A stretch of 64,000 bases of DNA. Source: Apoderus coryli. Lineage: Eukaryota; Arthropoda; Insecta; Coleoptera; Attelabidae. The DNA is taken from NCBI GenBank assembly GCA_911728435.2, contig OU452199.1:9620860-9684859 (forward strand), read 5' to 3'. Both the position numbers and the translations under genes were made by a program. Below, piece after piece: positions 34,861 through 47,465 of this stretch. Numbering within the stretch: the first letter of the stretch is position 1; each line of letters starts with the position of its first letter. Under the pieces are notes generated by a model. The model was given only the letters and a program-made list of their open reading frames with translations. It did not search any database and was not told the origin of the DNA.

Positions 34861-36639
34861 GAAATGAATAATATTTTTTAAGCAAAATATAGTATATTCT
34901 TAGACTTCTGAATGCTATTCTTATTTCAAGAAAAGAACAATTAATATTAAGAAAACAAATGTAATATTAAGAGGAAAGCTTTCCTTGTTATCAAAATTTT
35001 AAATCTAGAACTAAGAATAAAGTTACTTAAATTCTAAGAATATTAAAACATTTGGAAAAGATTCGAATTATTCGAAACATTCTTGCGGAATGGGAAGATT
35101 AACGTCATCTTGAAACAAGATGATTTGTCTTTAATTTAGTATACATTTTTTTCCGTGTAGGTATGCGCTAGGTATCATATTTTATCATAACACCTAAATT
35201 CATACTTATTTATAAAAAATAACTTAATTGATTCTTACAAATTCACTTAATTACAGTTTTTTAAACAATGCCGTTCTTATTCATAAAACAAGACAATCGA
35301 AAATCTCCATTCTCACATTTTTATTTCCAATTTTCTTGGCAAGTCTGTATTCTTTCTACAAAATGTAAAATAAATTCGACTACCGTGAATTTCGATGGCG
35401 GATTAGGTTTACGGTTTTCGATTACTTTTACGGCAGTTTAAAGCCCGATCACCGGATAGCCTCATAAAATAATACTAAGCGAAAATCCAAGCATGGTTGC
35501 CATGACTCACTTTGCCGGTATATTTTATCGATACAGTTAAAATATTTACGATCGCAAGAAGTTCGCAGAGGATTTAAAATGAATATTATATATTTGTCGT
35601 GTTTTATATTTAGTGTTAAGTAATGAAAAAGTTGATGACGTCATTTACTTCTGTTTCCAAATTTGGAAAAAAAATAAAATGTGGGTTAAAATGGAGCTCA
35701 CTAAATCCATTTTCTCATAACAGAGCTGGGACATCGAGTTTTGCTCACCCTGTACATAAAAAACAGTAGCTTTCTGGCTAAAACCGGAAAGTCAGTATCG
35801 TTACTTTGGTTCAGGCTGACTCACAACTTTTATGCTCTGTCTTGACGTTTCAAGTAAAATTAAAACTATTTTGAGTCGGAGGAGCTAATCCGGTTATTTG
35901 CTACACATTATTAGCCACATCGGGTTGCTTAACCTTCGTTTAATAGTTTTGACGTGAAATAGGTATATTGATTTATTTTTATGCAACAAACAAGGTAAAT
36001 TTTTGATTTAACATTAATAAAAATATTTGCACATTTTGTTGTAGCAAAATCTTATTGATAATGTACATAATATCAAAGTTTGTAGTAGTATTGCATGCAC
36101 TTAGTTTGTAGAGTACAGTGCAGATACGATATGATATTGGTATAGTTTCAATAATGGGTCAAGTTGCAATAATTGTCCTAGGAATTTTAGTGAGCAAATA
36201 ATAATTAATAACTATGGGTGATATAATTAAACGGGGATCAAAACAGTAGTAAGCAAAACTCTTATGCACAACTAAGAGATTCAAACAAACGTCTGCAAAT
36301 TATGATTTTGACTTTATGCGGTATTAGATATTGTGTAAAAAATTATTGTGTACACCTTTCTGTTTTTATTATGTTTGCAAACCATAAAAGTGAGCCTTTT
36401 CTTTGTGTACGTTATGTATAGGGTTGTCAAACATAATATTGATCCTTGTAAATAATACAGACTCGGACTACAAATCGTAAGTAGGTTTGTTTTTGAACCA
36501 ATAGTCCCATTTTGTTAATCAATTATTCTTGCTGTCTAGTCCGGTATGGACTCTAGGGTACCATTTTCTGACTGAGCAAGCTTGCTGCTGATAAATTAAA
36601 AAACACTATGACGATTTACAAATATCACCTATAATTTAT

Positions 36640-36925
36640 TATAGTGAATGCAGTTCTGGCAATTTTTGAGGCCTGGGTTCAATATTATGGATAGTCTAAA
36701 AGCCATACAAAAGCGGTTCTTTGCCAAATTGACTGAGGCCATAGCCAACTATGTCATTCATGCTTATTTTAATAAAACGATTTGAGAGACACAATCGTTG
36801 GTGGGAGAAAAAAAATTGCATAGTTGTTAAAAAGTGTCTGCGGTCACCAGAACGAACCATCTAATGAATTGGCAATTAAATCTCTTCCACACGAGATTAT
36901 AATTATTATTATTATAAATAATTAC
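36640..36925 (+). mobile_element. Possible LINE 3' fragment
   Basis: A frame with MDSLKAIQKRFFAKL recalls the ESVQRRF region of LINE ORF2 C termini. The segment ends in an ATT run at 36900-36920, like other LINE tails here. Frames are badly broken. Confidence 0.35.
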
Positions 36926-37800
36926 CGTAAAGTTAAAGAAAATATTTAAATACAGTTCTGTAAAACAAAAAATAGGGTTAAAAAACTTGTGATATTCCAC
37001 AGACATATGTGAAAACGCATAATAGAATTTGGTCTCACAAGTTGATGCATTAAACAGGTAACGAAATACTTGTCCTCTACGACATATTAAACTAGGAAAC
37101 TAAAAAATATTTTAGTTTCGGTTTTTATTACAAACAGTTGGTTGCAGCAATTCAGGTATTTAAAAATGTATTAACAAGAATTAAATGTGGCAAAAGCTTG
37201 ATTACAAAAACAAAGCTATTTTCGTTTTTTGTATTATATGATTATTATGTAAAAAATATTAGTGTCACAAAAAAGTGCGCATTATTTTGGTTTTTTTTAG
37301 CATATAATTAAACTTTTAATTATGTCCAGTGCGTTTGCTTTAAAAATGTTATCAAATGACATGCATATGAGCAGTCACGTGATATTCCTGGCCTGTCAAA
37401 AGAGGCAATTTTTTCGGAAAATGTGAAAAAACGACCTTATTTTTTAAAATGTCAAAAGATGTTAACGTTTTTACTCATGTAACAATTTTTAGGCGTCTGG
37501 TGCAATTTTTTATTGTTTTCTATTTCAAATATAAGCGTATTCGGATTTTTAAAATCTTAAATATATCTGGTATAATATATTAAAGTTTGTTTCAACGTAT
37601 ATAAAATATTATATTGTGGAGAAGACGTATTTTATTTCAAATCTCTTGGAGATGGATTTTTTCAAAACAAAATTGTTATTTCAAAGAAAAATATCATTCT
37701 ATAATGACTTGAAAACAATAAGAAAAACTCATCAATTTGACTATTTTCAATCGATAGGGGTGCAGTTTTTATAAAATTAAAAACAAAAATTTACAAAAAT

Positions 37801-37820
37801 ACTCCACTCCTAAGTGGAGT
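37801..37820. repeat. Short perfect hairpin
   Basis: ACTCCACT and AGTGGAGT pair around CCTA. It lies within an AT-rich stretch where AAATTTTTAGTGA (about 37825) and TCACTAAAAATT (about 37870) are also inverted. Confidence 0.5.
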
Positions 37821-38563
37821 TGCAAATTTTTAGTGACATATATTTTTGTGGAGATTTGACTTTTATTTATCACTAAAAATTAAAAACAATAATTACCAGC
37901 TACGTAAATCATATTTTAAGTGAATGAAGAAGTAAGAAGTAACTTTTCAATACGCATTATGTCCATCCGAAGTTCTTTGTTCCCGCTCGTTTTAAACCTA
38001 GATAGTAAGGTGTTTCTATAGATATTGGTCGACACGTCCAACAATAGTTCTCATTGAAATCACAACTATCATAGATTGTAAAAAAAGTCAATAAATAGTT
38101 GGGACATAGTGCGCGTTTTGATCCATCACTGTGTATATAATGCGTTTTGTTGTGGCCGATATTGGACATAATGCTCTATCTTGTAAACATGTCATAAAGA
38201 ATAAAAATATTAAACCCAACTAAGTGGTTTTTTCGTTTAAAACAAAATAAAACACAGAAAACTAAGGTATAATAAATAACTTTTTTCTCGACCCTTGGCT
38301 ATTTTCTCCTACAGAGACCCTCTGATCAAGTTTTTGCATCAGACCATCAACACACTATTATTATTATTAACTTTTTATAAATGTAAAAATTTTTTAGACG
38401 AATCTACCGCCAGCTGCATTATAGTAAAACATAAACTCATTTTTAGAAACAATTGTGTAAATTTTATTTGTCCATTAACTTCATAAAACGTATTTTATAT
38501 GATTTGTTTAGACAGCAATACAGCTTCATAATATTTAAAAGTACAAGTTCCGATGCTAATATA

Positions 38564-39572
38564 CAGGGTGTTAGTAAATAAGTGCGACAAACTTCAGGGG
38601 GTAATTCTGCATGAAAAAATAATGACAGTTTGCTATATACACATATGTCCGCAAATGCTTCGTTTTCTGAGATACGGGGTGTTAAAGTTTTTCTTAAAAA
38701 CTGAAGATTTATTGATTCCTCTGAAACCGGTGGAGATATGCAAATGAAATTTAGTGAGTTTTAAGAGGTAGTTATTGCGCATTTTTTGGAAAGCAATTAA
38801 GAATTTTGTGTTTATCAGTGGCGCGCATACGGGTAATGATCTCAATATTAAAAAAAAAAATGGTACGCCACTAGAATTTTTCAAAAAAAAAATCATTTTG
38901 CAATCCTCGTTCAATTTGTAATAAAAAATCTGTCTTGCTGTTTTATCGTAGAGGGCATCGTCTTTGTGCAAAAAAATAAAACATCTTACCCCGTATTTGT
39001 CATTTCTTTAATACATTATCAAGAACTATCTAATGCAATAAACATTAAACCAAAACAATAAGACAAAATAACACTAATAATAAAGAAACGCTAATTTGAC
39101 ATTTCGTTGAAATATTCGTATTTAACAGAATGTTGACAGTAGCCTACTAGCGTCGCGATGTTTTATTTTGTTGCACAAATGCCCCCTACGATAAAAAAGC
39201 AAGAGAGATTTTTTATCACAAATTGAACGAGTAATTCCAAAATTATTTTTAATTTGAAAAATTCCAGTGGCGGACCTTTTTTTTTCAAAAAAATTGAGAT
39301 CATTACCCGTATGCGCGCCACTGATGAACATAAAATTCTTAATTGCATGTCAAAAAATGCGCAATAACTACCTCTTAAAACCCACTAAATTTCATTTGCA
39401 TATCTCCACCGGTTTCAGAGTAATCAATAAATCTTCAGTTTTTAAGAAAACTTTAACTGTATCTCAGCAGAAAACGAAGCATTTGCGGTCATGTGTTTAT
39501 ATAGCAAACTGTCATTATTTTTTCATGCACAATTACCTCCTGAAGTTTGTCGCACCTATTTACTACACCCTG
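38564..39572. mobile_element. Foldback MITE-like element with ~430-bp arms
   Basis: Both ends are TA-CAGGGTGT-AGTAAATA-GTGCGACA in inverted orientation. The two halves are inverted copies over most of their length: for example TATCAGTGGCGCGCATACGG near 38815 is mirrored by CGTATGCGCGCCACTGATGA near 39310. The central unmatched part is about 130 bp. I see no transposase, and the open frames are by-products of the inverted arms. TA duplications and the CAGGGTGT end indicate a Tc1/mariner-mobilised element. Confidence 0.85.
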
Positions 39573-40162
39573 TATAAAATGTTAAACATCAATACTTAAA
39601 AAACTACAGATATCACTTTGTAGATAATAAAAATGTCATCAATAATTTAATAACAGGATAACAGTAATAATTGTATCTAATGATCATTTCTGTGAGTTGC
39701 TATTCCCACTTTTTCACTACTTTACCTATCCTCGTATATCCTCACAATTCTTACGATTCCCAAAAGTACAACGCACGCTATATACATTATATTATACAAG
39801 ACACTTTATTAATGAACAATATTTATATGTTGGCTTCTTGTGTTATACAATTTTATATAGAAGACCTAAGCTATTTAAACTAGAACCCCTCTGTCAATTT
39901 TTTTAGCATAGAAAATATAATTAAACATCGTACAACCAATATAACACGCACCCCAAGAACAACCTTTATCTTGATCCGATTTTAATCGACAAATATTTAC
40001 TAAACGGCTATAACCCACTAAATAATAAGTCGATATATCACCTCATTCGACCAACTGAACTCCCCCATAAAACCCGTACTTATACGTATATGTATATTTG
40101 CAGTAGCGCACTAAAAATGTTTGGGAATTTGTTCACCGAAATCTATTATTTGGAAATTGTAA

Positions 40163-40608
40163 TACGGCATTAGGTCATTTAATAGATAGCGTCACTAGAA
40201 TTTTTTGCATATGATTTTTATTTAGTACTAACCTTCAACCGATAGGTGTATAAATTTGACAGCAATCTGACTATTGCTTCGTGAGTTATAGCATTTTGGG
40301 TGAGGCAACGTTTGTTATTGAAAAAGAAATGGAAAAAACTGAATTTGGAGTTTTGATAAAGCATTGCTTTTTGATAAAAAATATATAGTGGAAACCAAAC
40401 AATGGCCTAAACCATTATCCGAGCTCTGCTCCATCGAGACAAATGGTAGAGAAGTATATTGCTGAATTTTATCGAGGTCTTACCAGCACAAATGATGCAG
40501 AGCGCAGTTGGCCTCCCAAATGAGACTGTTATTCGAGAAGGTGCCGCGTGACCTCACAGTCAACAGCAACGAATTGATGCTTCAGAGGAGTGTTTGGCGA
40601 TCCAGTTT
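40163..40608 (+). mobile_element. Second deleted mariner copy
   Basis: This is homologous to the outer part of 30963-31768 in the opposite orientation: TTTGACAGCAATCTGACTAT, then TGAGTTATAGCATTTTGGGT, then a transposase start (MEKTEFGVLIKHCF-like), CCATCGAGACAAATGG, and a distal part with ATTGATGCTTCAGAGGAGTG shared with the other copy. Large internal deletions and frameshifts leave no functional frame. Confidence 0.75.
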
Positions 40609-42224
40609 AGTCAAAATTCTCTAATCATCGTCAATTTATTTTTTTATTTAACAGAAAATATCATTACTAAACTCCAATTCTATAGCCAAAAAGATTTTTC
40701 TCACATGTTGAACTATAATACCTAACAGGTAAAAGAGTCAGAGCTGTTTTCTCAGCAACTTTGCCGCAGCTGCGTTATCGGCGGTGTCTCGTTCATAGAC
40801 TTCAGTCTTTCGAAACACACGATACGTTGACGACGTTTTATACAGGACCTGTGTTAGCAGTGAAAGATGTAGCTTTAACAATATAAATAAAACCCAACTA
40901 ATGTATAGCATGCGTAGACGACATGTCTTTTGTGAGGTATGTATAGAATTTGTGGGTAATGCACCACTGATATAGAAAAGAAATCTCCGGCACCAACCAG
41001 ACAAGGAACGAACTTACTTGCATATTATCTGTAGTGTGTGCAATCAGAAATGCAACTTTGCATGTGCAAACTTTTGCTATGTGTAGAAACAAAATTGACT
41101 TCCTTTGAGGGATAACCGGCATAAGAGATATGGGCCGCACCAATATTTACTCTAATGATTTGAAAAAGAAATTAAGGTTGATTCTATTTAATTAAGTAAA
41201 AAATATACATTTACTAAATCTAACCCAAAAAAAAAAGGATCATAAAATTTAGAATACACTGGTTCCTTAACGGAACCTACTTATTTGAGACAGAAAACTT
41301 CCACAGGCAACTAAACCTATAGAAGGAATAGTTCTGAATAAATCCTGCATAAAATTTACACTAGCTTAACGTTGCGCTGGTTATCATCATCAAGTATTTT
41401 TTCTATATATAAGTATGCTTAGTCATTTTGTGTTGAAGCTTTGAACTATTGTAATTTCTACGTACCTACCTCAATATTTTTGTCATATAGATACAATTTT
41501 AAGTTTACTTTAATTGAAAATTTAATTTAAAAAAAAAACTATACATAAATATTGTCGACGCCGATGTTTTACCTCATAAAATCCCTTATAGGGGTGAAAT
41601 TATCGCCTGCTGAGCGCCGCTGAATCACGAAACAAATTAAGCAGATGAAACACATCCTAATATTGAAGCCAGGTGATTTCAACACGGATATCCATCTGCT
41701 TTAGTTAATTAGTAGATTGTTTGTCACAGATTTACATGTCCGCAAACTGACCACAAAAATGGGGATGTAATACAATGAAAATAAAATTCCTGTTTTACTA
41801 TTTGAAACTACGTGAAAGCGTTATATTGGTATAAAATAGATGATGACTTTTATGCTTATTTTTTTAAATTAGTTTTAATTCTTAATTTCAGTTAAAACAA
41901 ATAAGAACTAATTATGTCTTAAATCTTTATGTTAACTATAGTGTTCCCTAAACATAAAAAATATAAATAGGTGTGAAATTTATATTTTTTTATTAATTTC
42001 TATCCCATTTTTATGTGTGCTAAATGTACTTCGTCTGTTCCAATATTTAAGCTGAAACAAATTCGATATTTAAAAGCTTATTACATGTTCCAGATCGTCA
42101 TTGCTTGTTGAAACATTGTATAATTCTTCGGGCTTAAATTTGCCAAAAATAGTTTTACTAATATTTTGTCAAAATTCGTCTACTTTTTTATTATACTAAT
42201 TTCTACTCCGAACTGACTAGTTTT

Positions 42225-42385
42225 TAGACCGGACCAGACAAATTGTTAGGTAATCCAAAAGTTAAAAGAGGAAACACAGAAAGATCTGATATATACAAAA
42301 TTAGTTGTAAAGACTGTGGCAAAATTTATAGACAGACTAGACGACAACTTAACGCTAGATTTATCGAACATTAGCACTTTTGAGG
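42225..42385 (+). pseudogene. Penelope-like GIY-YIG fragment
   Basis: A plus-strand frame reads NPKVKRGNTERSDIYKISC, then KDCGKIYRQTRRQLNARFIE and a stop. This is the GIY-YIG start of Penelope-like elements (IYKI-CKDC-K-YIGQT), with the YIG residues damaged. It is a short, isolated remnant. Confidence 0.65.
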
Positions 42386-42759
42386 TATGATTATTGGATA
42401 AATCTAGTGTAGCATATAAATATGTTCATATATGTTTAACAATCATAATCATAATCTTACTTCTGCTAACTTAAGATTACTAATGTCTGTTAATAATTAG
42501 TTAATAAGATTTGGACGCAATTAGAGTTCGGAAATAAGATAAGGGTCCAATTCCAAAATAGCAAATTACATGCTTTAGTTTGGAAGTAGGTTATCGTGTA
42601 TTGTTCATTACTTAATGATTATATTTCGACCAATCAGAGCACATCGCGGGCAATGTTACATTTAACATTAAATAGAGATGGAATTACGAATACCAGAAAT
42701 CGATATAAATGGGCAATTGTGAACCCTTTTGAAAATAGGGAAACCTATTTTTAATTCTG

Positions 42760-42995
42760 CTTTTCTGTGAATATTAATAATATTCTTATTGGGCCATTCG
42801 TATTTCAAGATCATTATCTAAATTTGTACAAAATGTTTTGGAGGGTGTTTTACTTGAGAATAGAACATGTGGTTAATATGAGAGAATATCTAAATAACAA
42901 CTTTGTTAACACGCGGATTGGACCGACCTAACGCGTATTGACTATTATTTTTGGGGACACATGAAAGGTCTCTAATGAACCACAACCCAGAGATG
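42760..42995 (+). pseudogene. Tc1/mariner transposase fragment
   Basis: Broken frames give ILIGPFVFQDHYLNLYKMF, then MREYLNNNF, then LTRIDYYFWGHMKGL. These follow the intact transposase at 61502 (IIGPLFIP...YLNML, RQFLDDRFP, LSPLDFFLWGHLKN). The second catalytic block is missing between the first two pieces. Confidence 0.6.
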
Positions 42996-43572
42996 AGCCC
43001 CATTTTCATGATACGGCGGGTTTAAAGTTTTCTGTCTCTAAGAGTTAATTTTGCGGTTTGTTATTAATCAAATGAGATTTGGTAGACGAAAATTTAACTA
43101 TAAAGGCCATATTTACATGCACAAAATCGCTTTCAAAAGTTCTTACAACAGTGACGTCCGTGCCGGCAGGCTTTATGTTTCATAAAAGCATACAATGAAC
43201 CTTCATCCTTTCACTTAATCAATATCGCCATTAAAAAATATACAAGACAGTAATATATGTCTGCTAATTGTCGTGCAAATTTTGCGGTCTATCATGTGTC
43301 TCCATCTATATTGCTTCAATACGGTTATTGGCTCGATGTGGAGCTATAATTTTCGACGTATTTAGTATATATTTTAAATCCACATTCGTTACTCAAATAT
43401 TTGCTTGCCTTTGCATTTGAGGACTGGTCAAACAGTTTAGTATCATGAAAACGTTGCATTTCCGGACACATGGTTAGATGAAATTTGGTTCAAATTTTTT
43501 TATATAATTTATCAAGTTTTCTTGGGTATTGGGATAAAATCTAAACTCAGTAATTCTGAATTTTAAATTCTA

Positions 43573-43610
43573 TTGCAACGTTTCGTGCAATATGTGCACA
43601 TCATCAGGCT
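43573..43610 (-). ncRNA. Hammerhead motif (minus strand, otp sense)
   Basis: This mirrors the motif at 44408-44450: CTGATGA, stem II GTGCA/TGCAC with a CATAT loop, GAAA, a C-G stem III and a GTT cleavage triplet. Stem I has GC/GC and then a mismatch, so it is weak. It is the otp-sense copy. Confidence 0.55.
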
Positions 43611-44407
43611 ACAAAAAAAACACAAAACCTCAATAAAGTAAAAGTTATATAAATAAAAACACTCAACAAAAGGACGATGACCAAACAGACTATAACATAA
43701 CATTTCAAAAAATTAGATTATACTGACACAGAGTCTAATACCTACCATAGAAAATCTGGTCAAATTCCCTAAAAATATTAACATTGTTTTCGAACCTATA
43801 ACAGCTAAATAGAACAAAATATAATAAAATTAATATTCACAGTGTCAATGAGAGATGGGAATTTTCTCACTACACGGATCATAAAAAAGTAAGTAGATAC
43901 AATAGATATCATAAAAAGAACTAAAGTAACTCATAGGCGTAGGTCAACCATTTTGTTATGTTTTAATTAAGTTAGTGTAAATGACACTCAAACCGTTAAT
44001 GTCTCTCTGATTATTAATGGCATCAGGCTCCTTATTAATGTACACCATTTCCTTGAAGAGTCTCGATCTTTCTTTGTGTTCAATACCCAATATCACATAG
44101 TTTTCAAAATCAAATAAGTACTTACTTTTTTATGATCCGTGTAGTGAGAGAATTCCCATCTCTCATTGACACTGTGAATATTAATTTTATTATATTTTGT
44201 TCTATTTAGCTGTTATAGGTTCGAAAACAATGTTAATATTTTTAGGGAATTTGACCAGATTTTCTATGGTAGGTATTAGACTCTGTGTCAGTATAATCTA
44301 ATTTTTTGAAATGTTATGTTATAGTCTGTTTGGTCATCGTCCTATTGTTGAGTGTTTTTATTTATATAACTTTATAACTTTTACTTTATTGAGGTTTTGT
44401 GTTTGTT

Positions 44408-44450
44408 TGTAGCCTGATGATGTGCACATATTGCACGAAACGTTGCAATA
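44408..44450 (+). ncRNA. Hammerhead motif (plus strand)
   Basis: CTGATGA occupies 44414-44420, GTGCA 44422-44426 pairs with TGCAC 44432-44436, GAAA is 44437-44440, and CG-TT follows to 44444. Stem I pairs C44413-G44445 and G44412-C44446, then has an A-A mismatch before further pairs. The core is complete and stem I is imperfect. Confidence 0.55.
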
Positions 44451-46649
44451 GAATTTAAAATTCAGAATTACTGAGCTTAGATTTTATTTTTTATTTATTT
44501 TATTTCTTGGGGAAAACTTAATAAATTGAAACAAAGTGGGATGATAGTTTGATAATTAATTTTTTATATAAATTCTTCCCTATAATTATCCTACACCCTG
44601 TTATATACTTCGCAAATAACCTAAAATATCACCAAAATATCTTGTGCCATACTCGTACAAAAAAAAAAAACACAAGTAAAAAAATTCTAGAAAAATCTGA
44701 GAAATATGAGCCATCCAAACAATTAACAACCTTTAAATTTTTGTATCATATCTGATGCCTATTTAAATTTTATAATAATAATGTGTCGAGTATACCTTTG
44801 GTATATTCACAAGTGACATCGTTTTTAAATTAAATTTTAAAAATATTCCTTCCCTTTCTAAAATTCCAACGCCCGAACTCGTAGTCGAAGTGTTGGAAAT
44901 TAAGGTTTCAGTGGTTGACGAATGCACCAAAAATATGCTGTAAAGAGATGCAACTCTACTAACATAGGTAAGTACAAATAGAGAAAACTCTATTTAAAAA
45001 CAAATCCATATAGTCTCTATTTACGAGACTCTTTCGAATATAATAAAAATACTTGGGGTTATACAGGCCCTATAGTCCGCTGTATATATTGCTTTTCTAA
45101 CAAATGGTTAATATGTTAACGTTATTGCCGACGGTAAGCCGCCAGAAAGTTAATTTCGGCCGTACTGGCATCATTAATCCCAAATGGGGCGCGGTTGATG
45201 TATGATGCCAGTGTCCCTCGCCAGATCCGTATCCAAAATATCACCTAAGTAAATCATAATCTATCATCGAACCGCGCGATATTTTTATTTTCTAATAATA
45301 AATAATCAAATGAAATTTGATTTATTCGATATGAATTACGGCATGAGAAAACCACTAAACAAAAGTTGACAACGGCCTTAAAGATTGATCGTTCTTATTA
45401 CTAAGCGCAAGTAAGTTTTTATTGATATTGATACAGGACTTCAGGGATCAGCTGCGGAAGAAAAAGGAGCATGCTGCATTTGGCGAAATAGCACCAGAAA
45501 CCAACTTTCTATAACACCCTGTATAACCAGAACAAAAAATCATACCCTGAATACGCACCTGTAAAGTAGGTAGGTATACGTTCATGCTGAAATCCCTATT
45601 GTGTTTTCAGTACAAAAAATACGTTCTTATTTATTATCAGTGTAGAATTGTCTTGCAGGAAAATCAAAAGTTACGACCAGTTTAGAATCTCGGCAACTTA
45701 TAGATGTACATTACATACATACAACGAGTGTACCAGAATAAGGTGGAGATGGAGAAATCTCACACTGCAGACAGCAAAATATTTCGACTTAACTAAACTT
45801 TGCTAAATAATAAACAGCTTCTTAAGTTGCTTATTCTAAATTAATGTTATGAAAACAAAACTTTGTGCTATTTCTAGAAAGATTTTGAATTTAAGTAAGA
45901 TTTCTTCGTCTACGTGATGAAGTTTCCGGGCATTATTTGGAGCAGTAATAAAATTAGGTTGATGTAAAAAACAACTTCAAAAAGTACATGTTTTGAAACA
46001 GATAAATGGATGCAGTGAAAATAATAAAGAATTAGGATTAATCAAATCATAAATTTCACGGACGTAAAAAGTTTGCAAATAATTTGTTTCGTGGAAAATA
46101 TGATAGAAATTTTGTTCAATACTTTTATATTAGCAAATAACATCATTAAGCTCTATGTTTGCATTGTTTGTGCATTAACCTTAACCTAAATTAATTCTAA
46201 TTGCAGAAACAAAGATTATTACCAGTAGATTTTTTTAACAACAGGACTATAAGGTTAAATATATTATATTATTTCTACTTTCACGAAACAATATTGGAAA
46301 TGATTATTCAATGGCGTTTTGGAACACCAAACAATCAACCGTTTGGATAGAGCTCAATTTCACCAGAATTCCCAAAGAAAATTGCTACGTTTTTAAACTA
46401 CCCCAAGTAGAAAGACTCACAGGACACTCATTTAGACGAAGAGCTGCGCTACGTTCCTAACAGTTTAGTAGATATCTGGACATTACTTCAAGCAGACATA
46501 ACAGTGAAAGACCATTATGATTTTAACGCCAAACCAAGAGTATTAATTATTGTTTTATAATCAGTTAATTTTATTTACAATCACTTAATTATTTAATGTT
46601 GAGATAACGAACTGAAAGTTAGAGAATATGTCACTTCTTTCACTTTCCC

Positions 46650-47060
46650 TTTTCTATTTTTATAAATTTTAAAAAGTCAATCAGTAATTTAACGGACATC
46701 ACAACTTGTTTTATTAACGACATTTTTAATAGATCAAGAATTTCAGTGTATTTTTTGCATTTTGTATTTACTGCATTTATTTTTTCATTAATTTTTGACT
46801 GCTTGACTTCTACCGCTCCAAACGCTTAAGCTATAACTCCCACAAGCAGAAAAGAGCTTGCTACATTCCTAACAGTTTAGTTTAGTAGATGTCTTATAGC
46901 TTAAGCGTTGGAATGAGTGGTCAAGCAGCCATAAAGTAATACTAGTCTTCTTTTATAAAACATACACTGAAATTCTAGATCTATTGAAAACTCGTTAAGA
47001 AAACAAGTAGTGACGTCCGTGAAATTACTGATTTACTTTTTGAAATTTATAAAGATAGAT
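46650..47060. mobile_element. Small foldback element
   Basis: Outer arms of about 110 bp are inverted copies: ATCAGTAATTTAACGGACAT near 46680 and, inverted, ACGTCCGTGAAATTACTGAT near 47013. A second inverted pair lies inside (GCTTGACTTCTACCGCTCCA at about 46801 against a copy near 46910). The central GAGCTTGCTACATTCCTAAC string also occurs in similar form at 46438-46478. There is no coding capacity. Confidence 0.7.
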
Positions 47061-47356
47061 AAAGATGTTTATAGCAATCTCAGCCAGAAAAGGTGGAAGG
47101 TAAATCTGCCTCCAATGTTAAATTGTTACTCAACAAGCAACCACATCGTTCTAGTAAATTCTTACCAAAGCATACCATATAACTTAAAAATTAAAATGAG
47201 AAAGAAAAAACGCTATTTAAAATACCAAACACAAAGTGTTTGCAGACTATTGATTTTATTTTATTAACTAACTTAACTTAATTTCACCAAAGTGTTATAA
47301 GAAGAAACACTGAAACCATAACTACAACTAACAATCCTCATAAACTTACATTACGT

Positions 47357-47418
47357 TATACACTAGTGTTACATGTGACGATCATACTTCTGATCGTCAC
47401 ATGTAACACTAGTGTATA
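47357..47418. repeat. Perfect 28-bp hairpin
   Basis: Arms 47357-47384 and 47391-47418 are perfect reverse complements around a six-base loop (TACTTC). The hairpin ends nine bases before a degenerate hammerhead motif, so it is probably part of the same Penelope-like terminus. Confidence 0.9.
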
Positions 47419-47426
47419 GTCCAAAA

Positions 47427-47465
47427 GCCACTGATGACTGACACGTAGTACGAAACATGTCTGGC
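47427..47465 (+). ncRNA. Degenerate hammerhead motif
   Basis: This is the same family as 50182-50220. It keeps GCCA/TGGC stem I, CTGATGA, GAAA, CATG and the GTC triplet. Stem II has two mismatches of four (TGAC against GTAC), so activity is doubtful. Confidence 0.55.

Larger units (their letters stand above)
43540..44475. mobile_element. Inverted pair of Penelope-like termini (~340-bp arms)
   Basis: Arms 43540-43890 and 44120-44475 are near-identical inverted copies separated by about 230 bp. Each has CAACGTTTCGTGCAATATGT or its complement at the outer side and TAATATTCACAGTGTCAATG at the inner side. Each arm contains one hammerhead motif. No coding sequence is present. The similarity of the arms suggests a relatively young structure. 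Confidence 0.75.

Noticed and set aside
37957..38169. Minus-strand 70-residue frame with several Cys and Tyr
   Set aside because: It has no recognisable domain, splice context or repeat boundary to support a gene.
38553..39599. Several open frames of 60-112 residues
   Set aside because: They lie in the inverted arms of a foldback element and mirror each other; no protein similarity was recognised.
40738..41143. Overlapping minus-strand frames of 81-88 residues
   Set aside because: The composition is that of random AT-rich DNA and no motif was seen.
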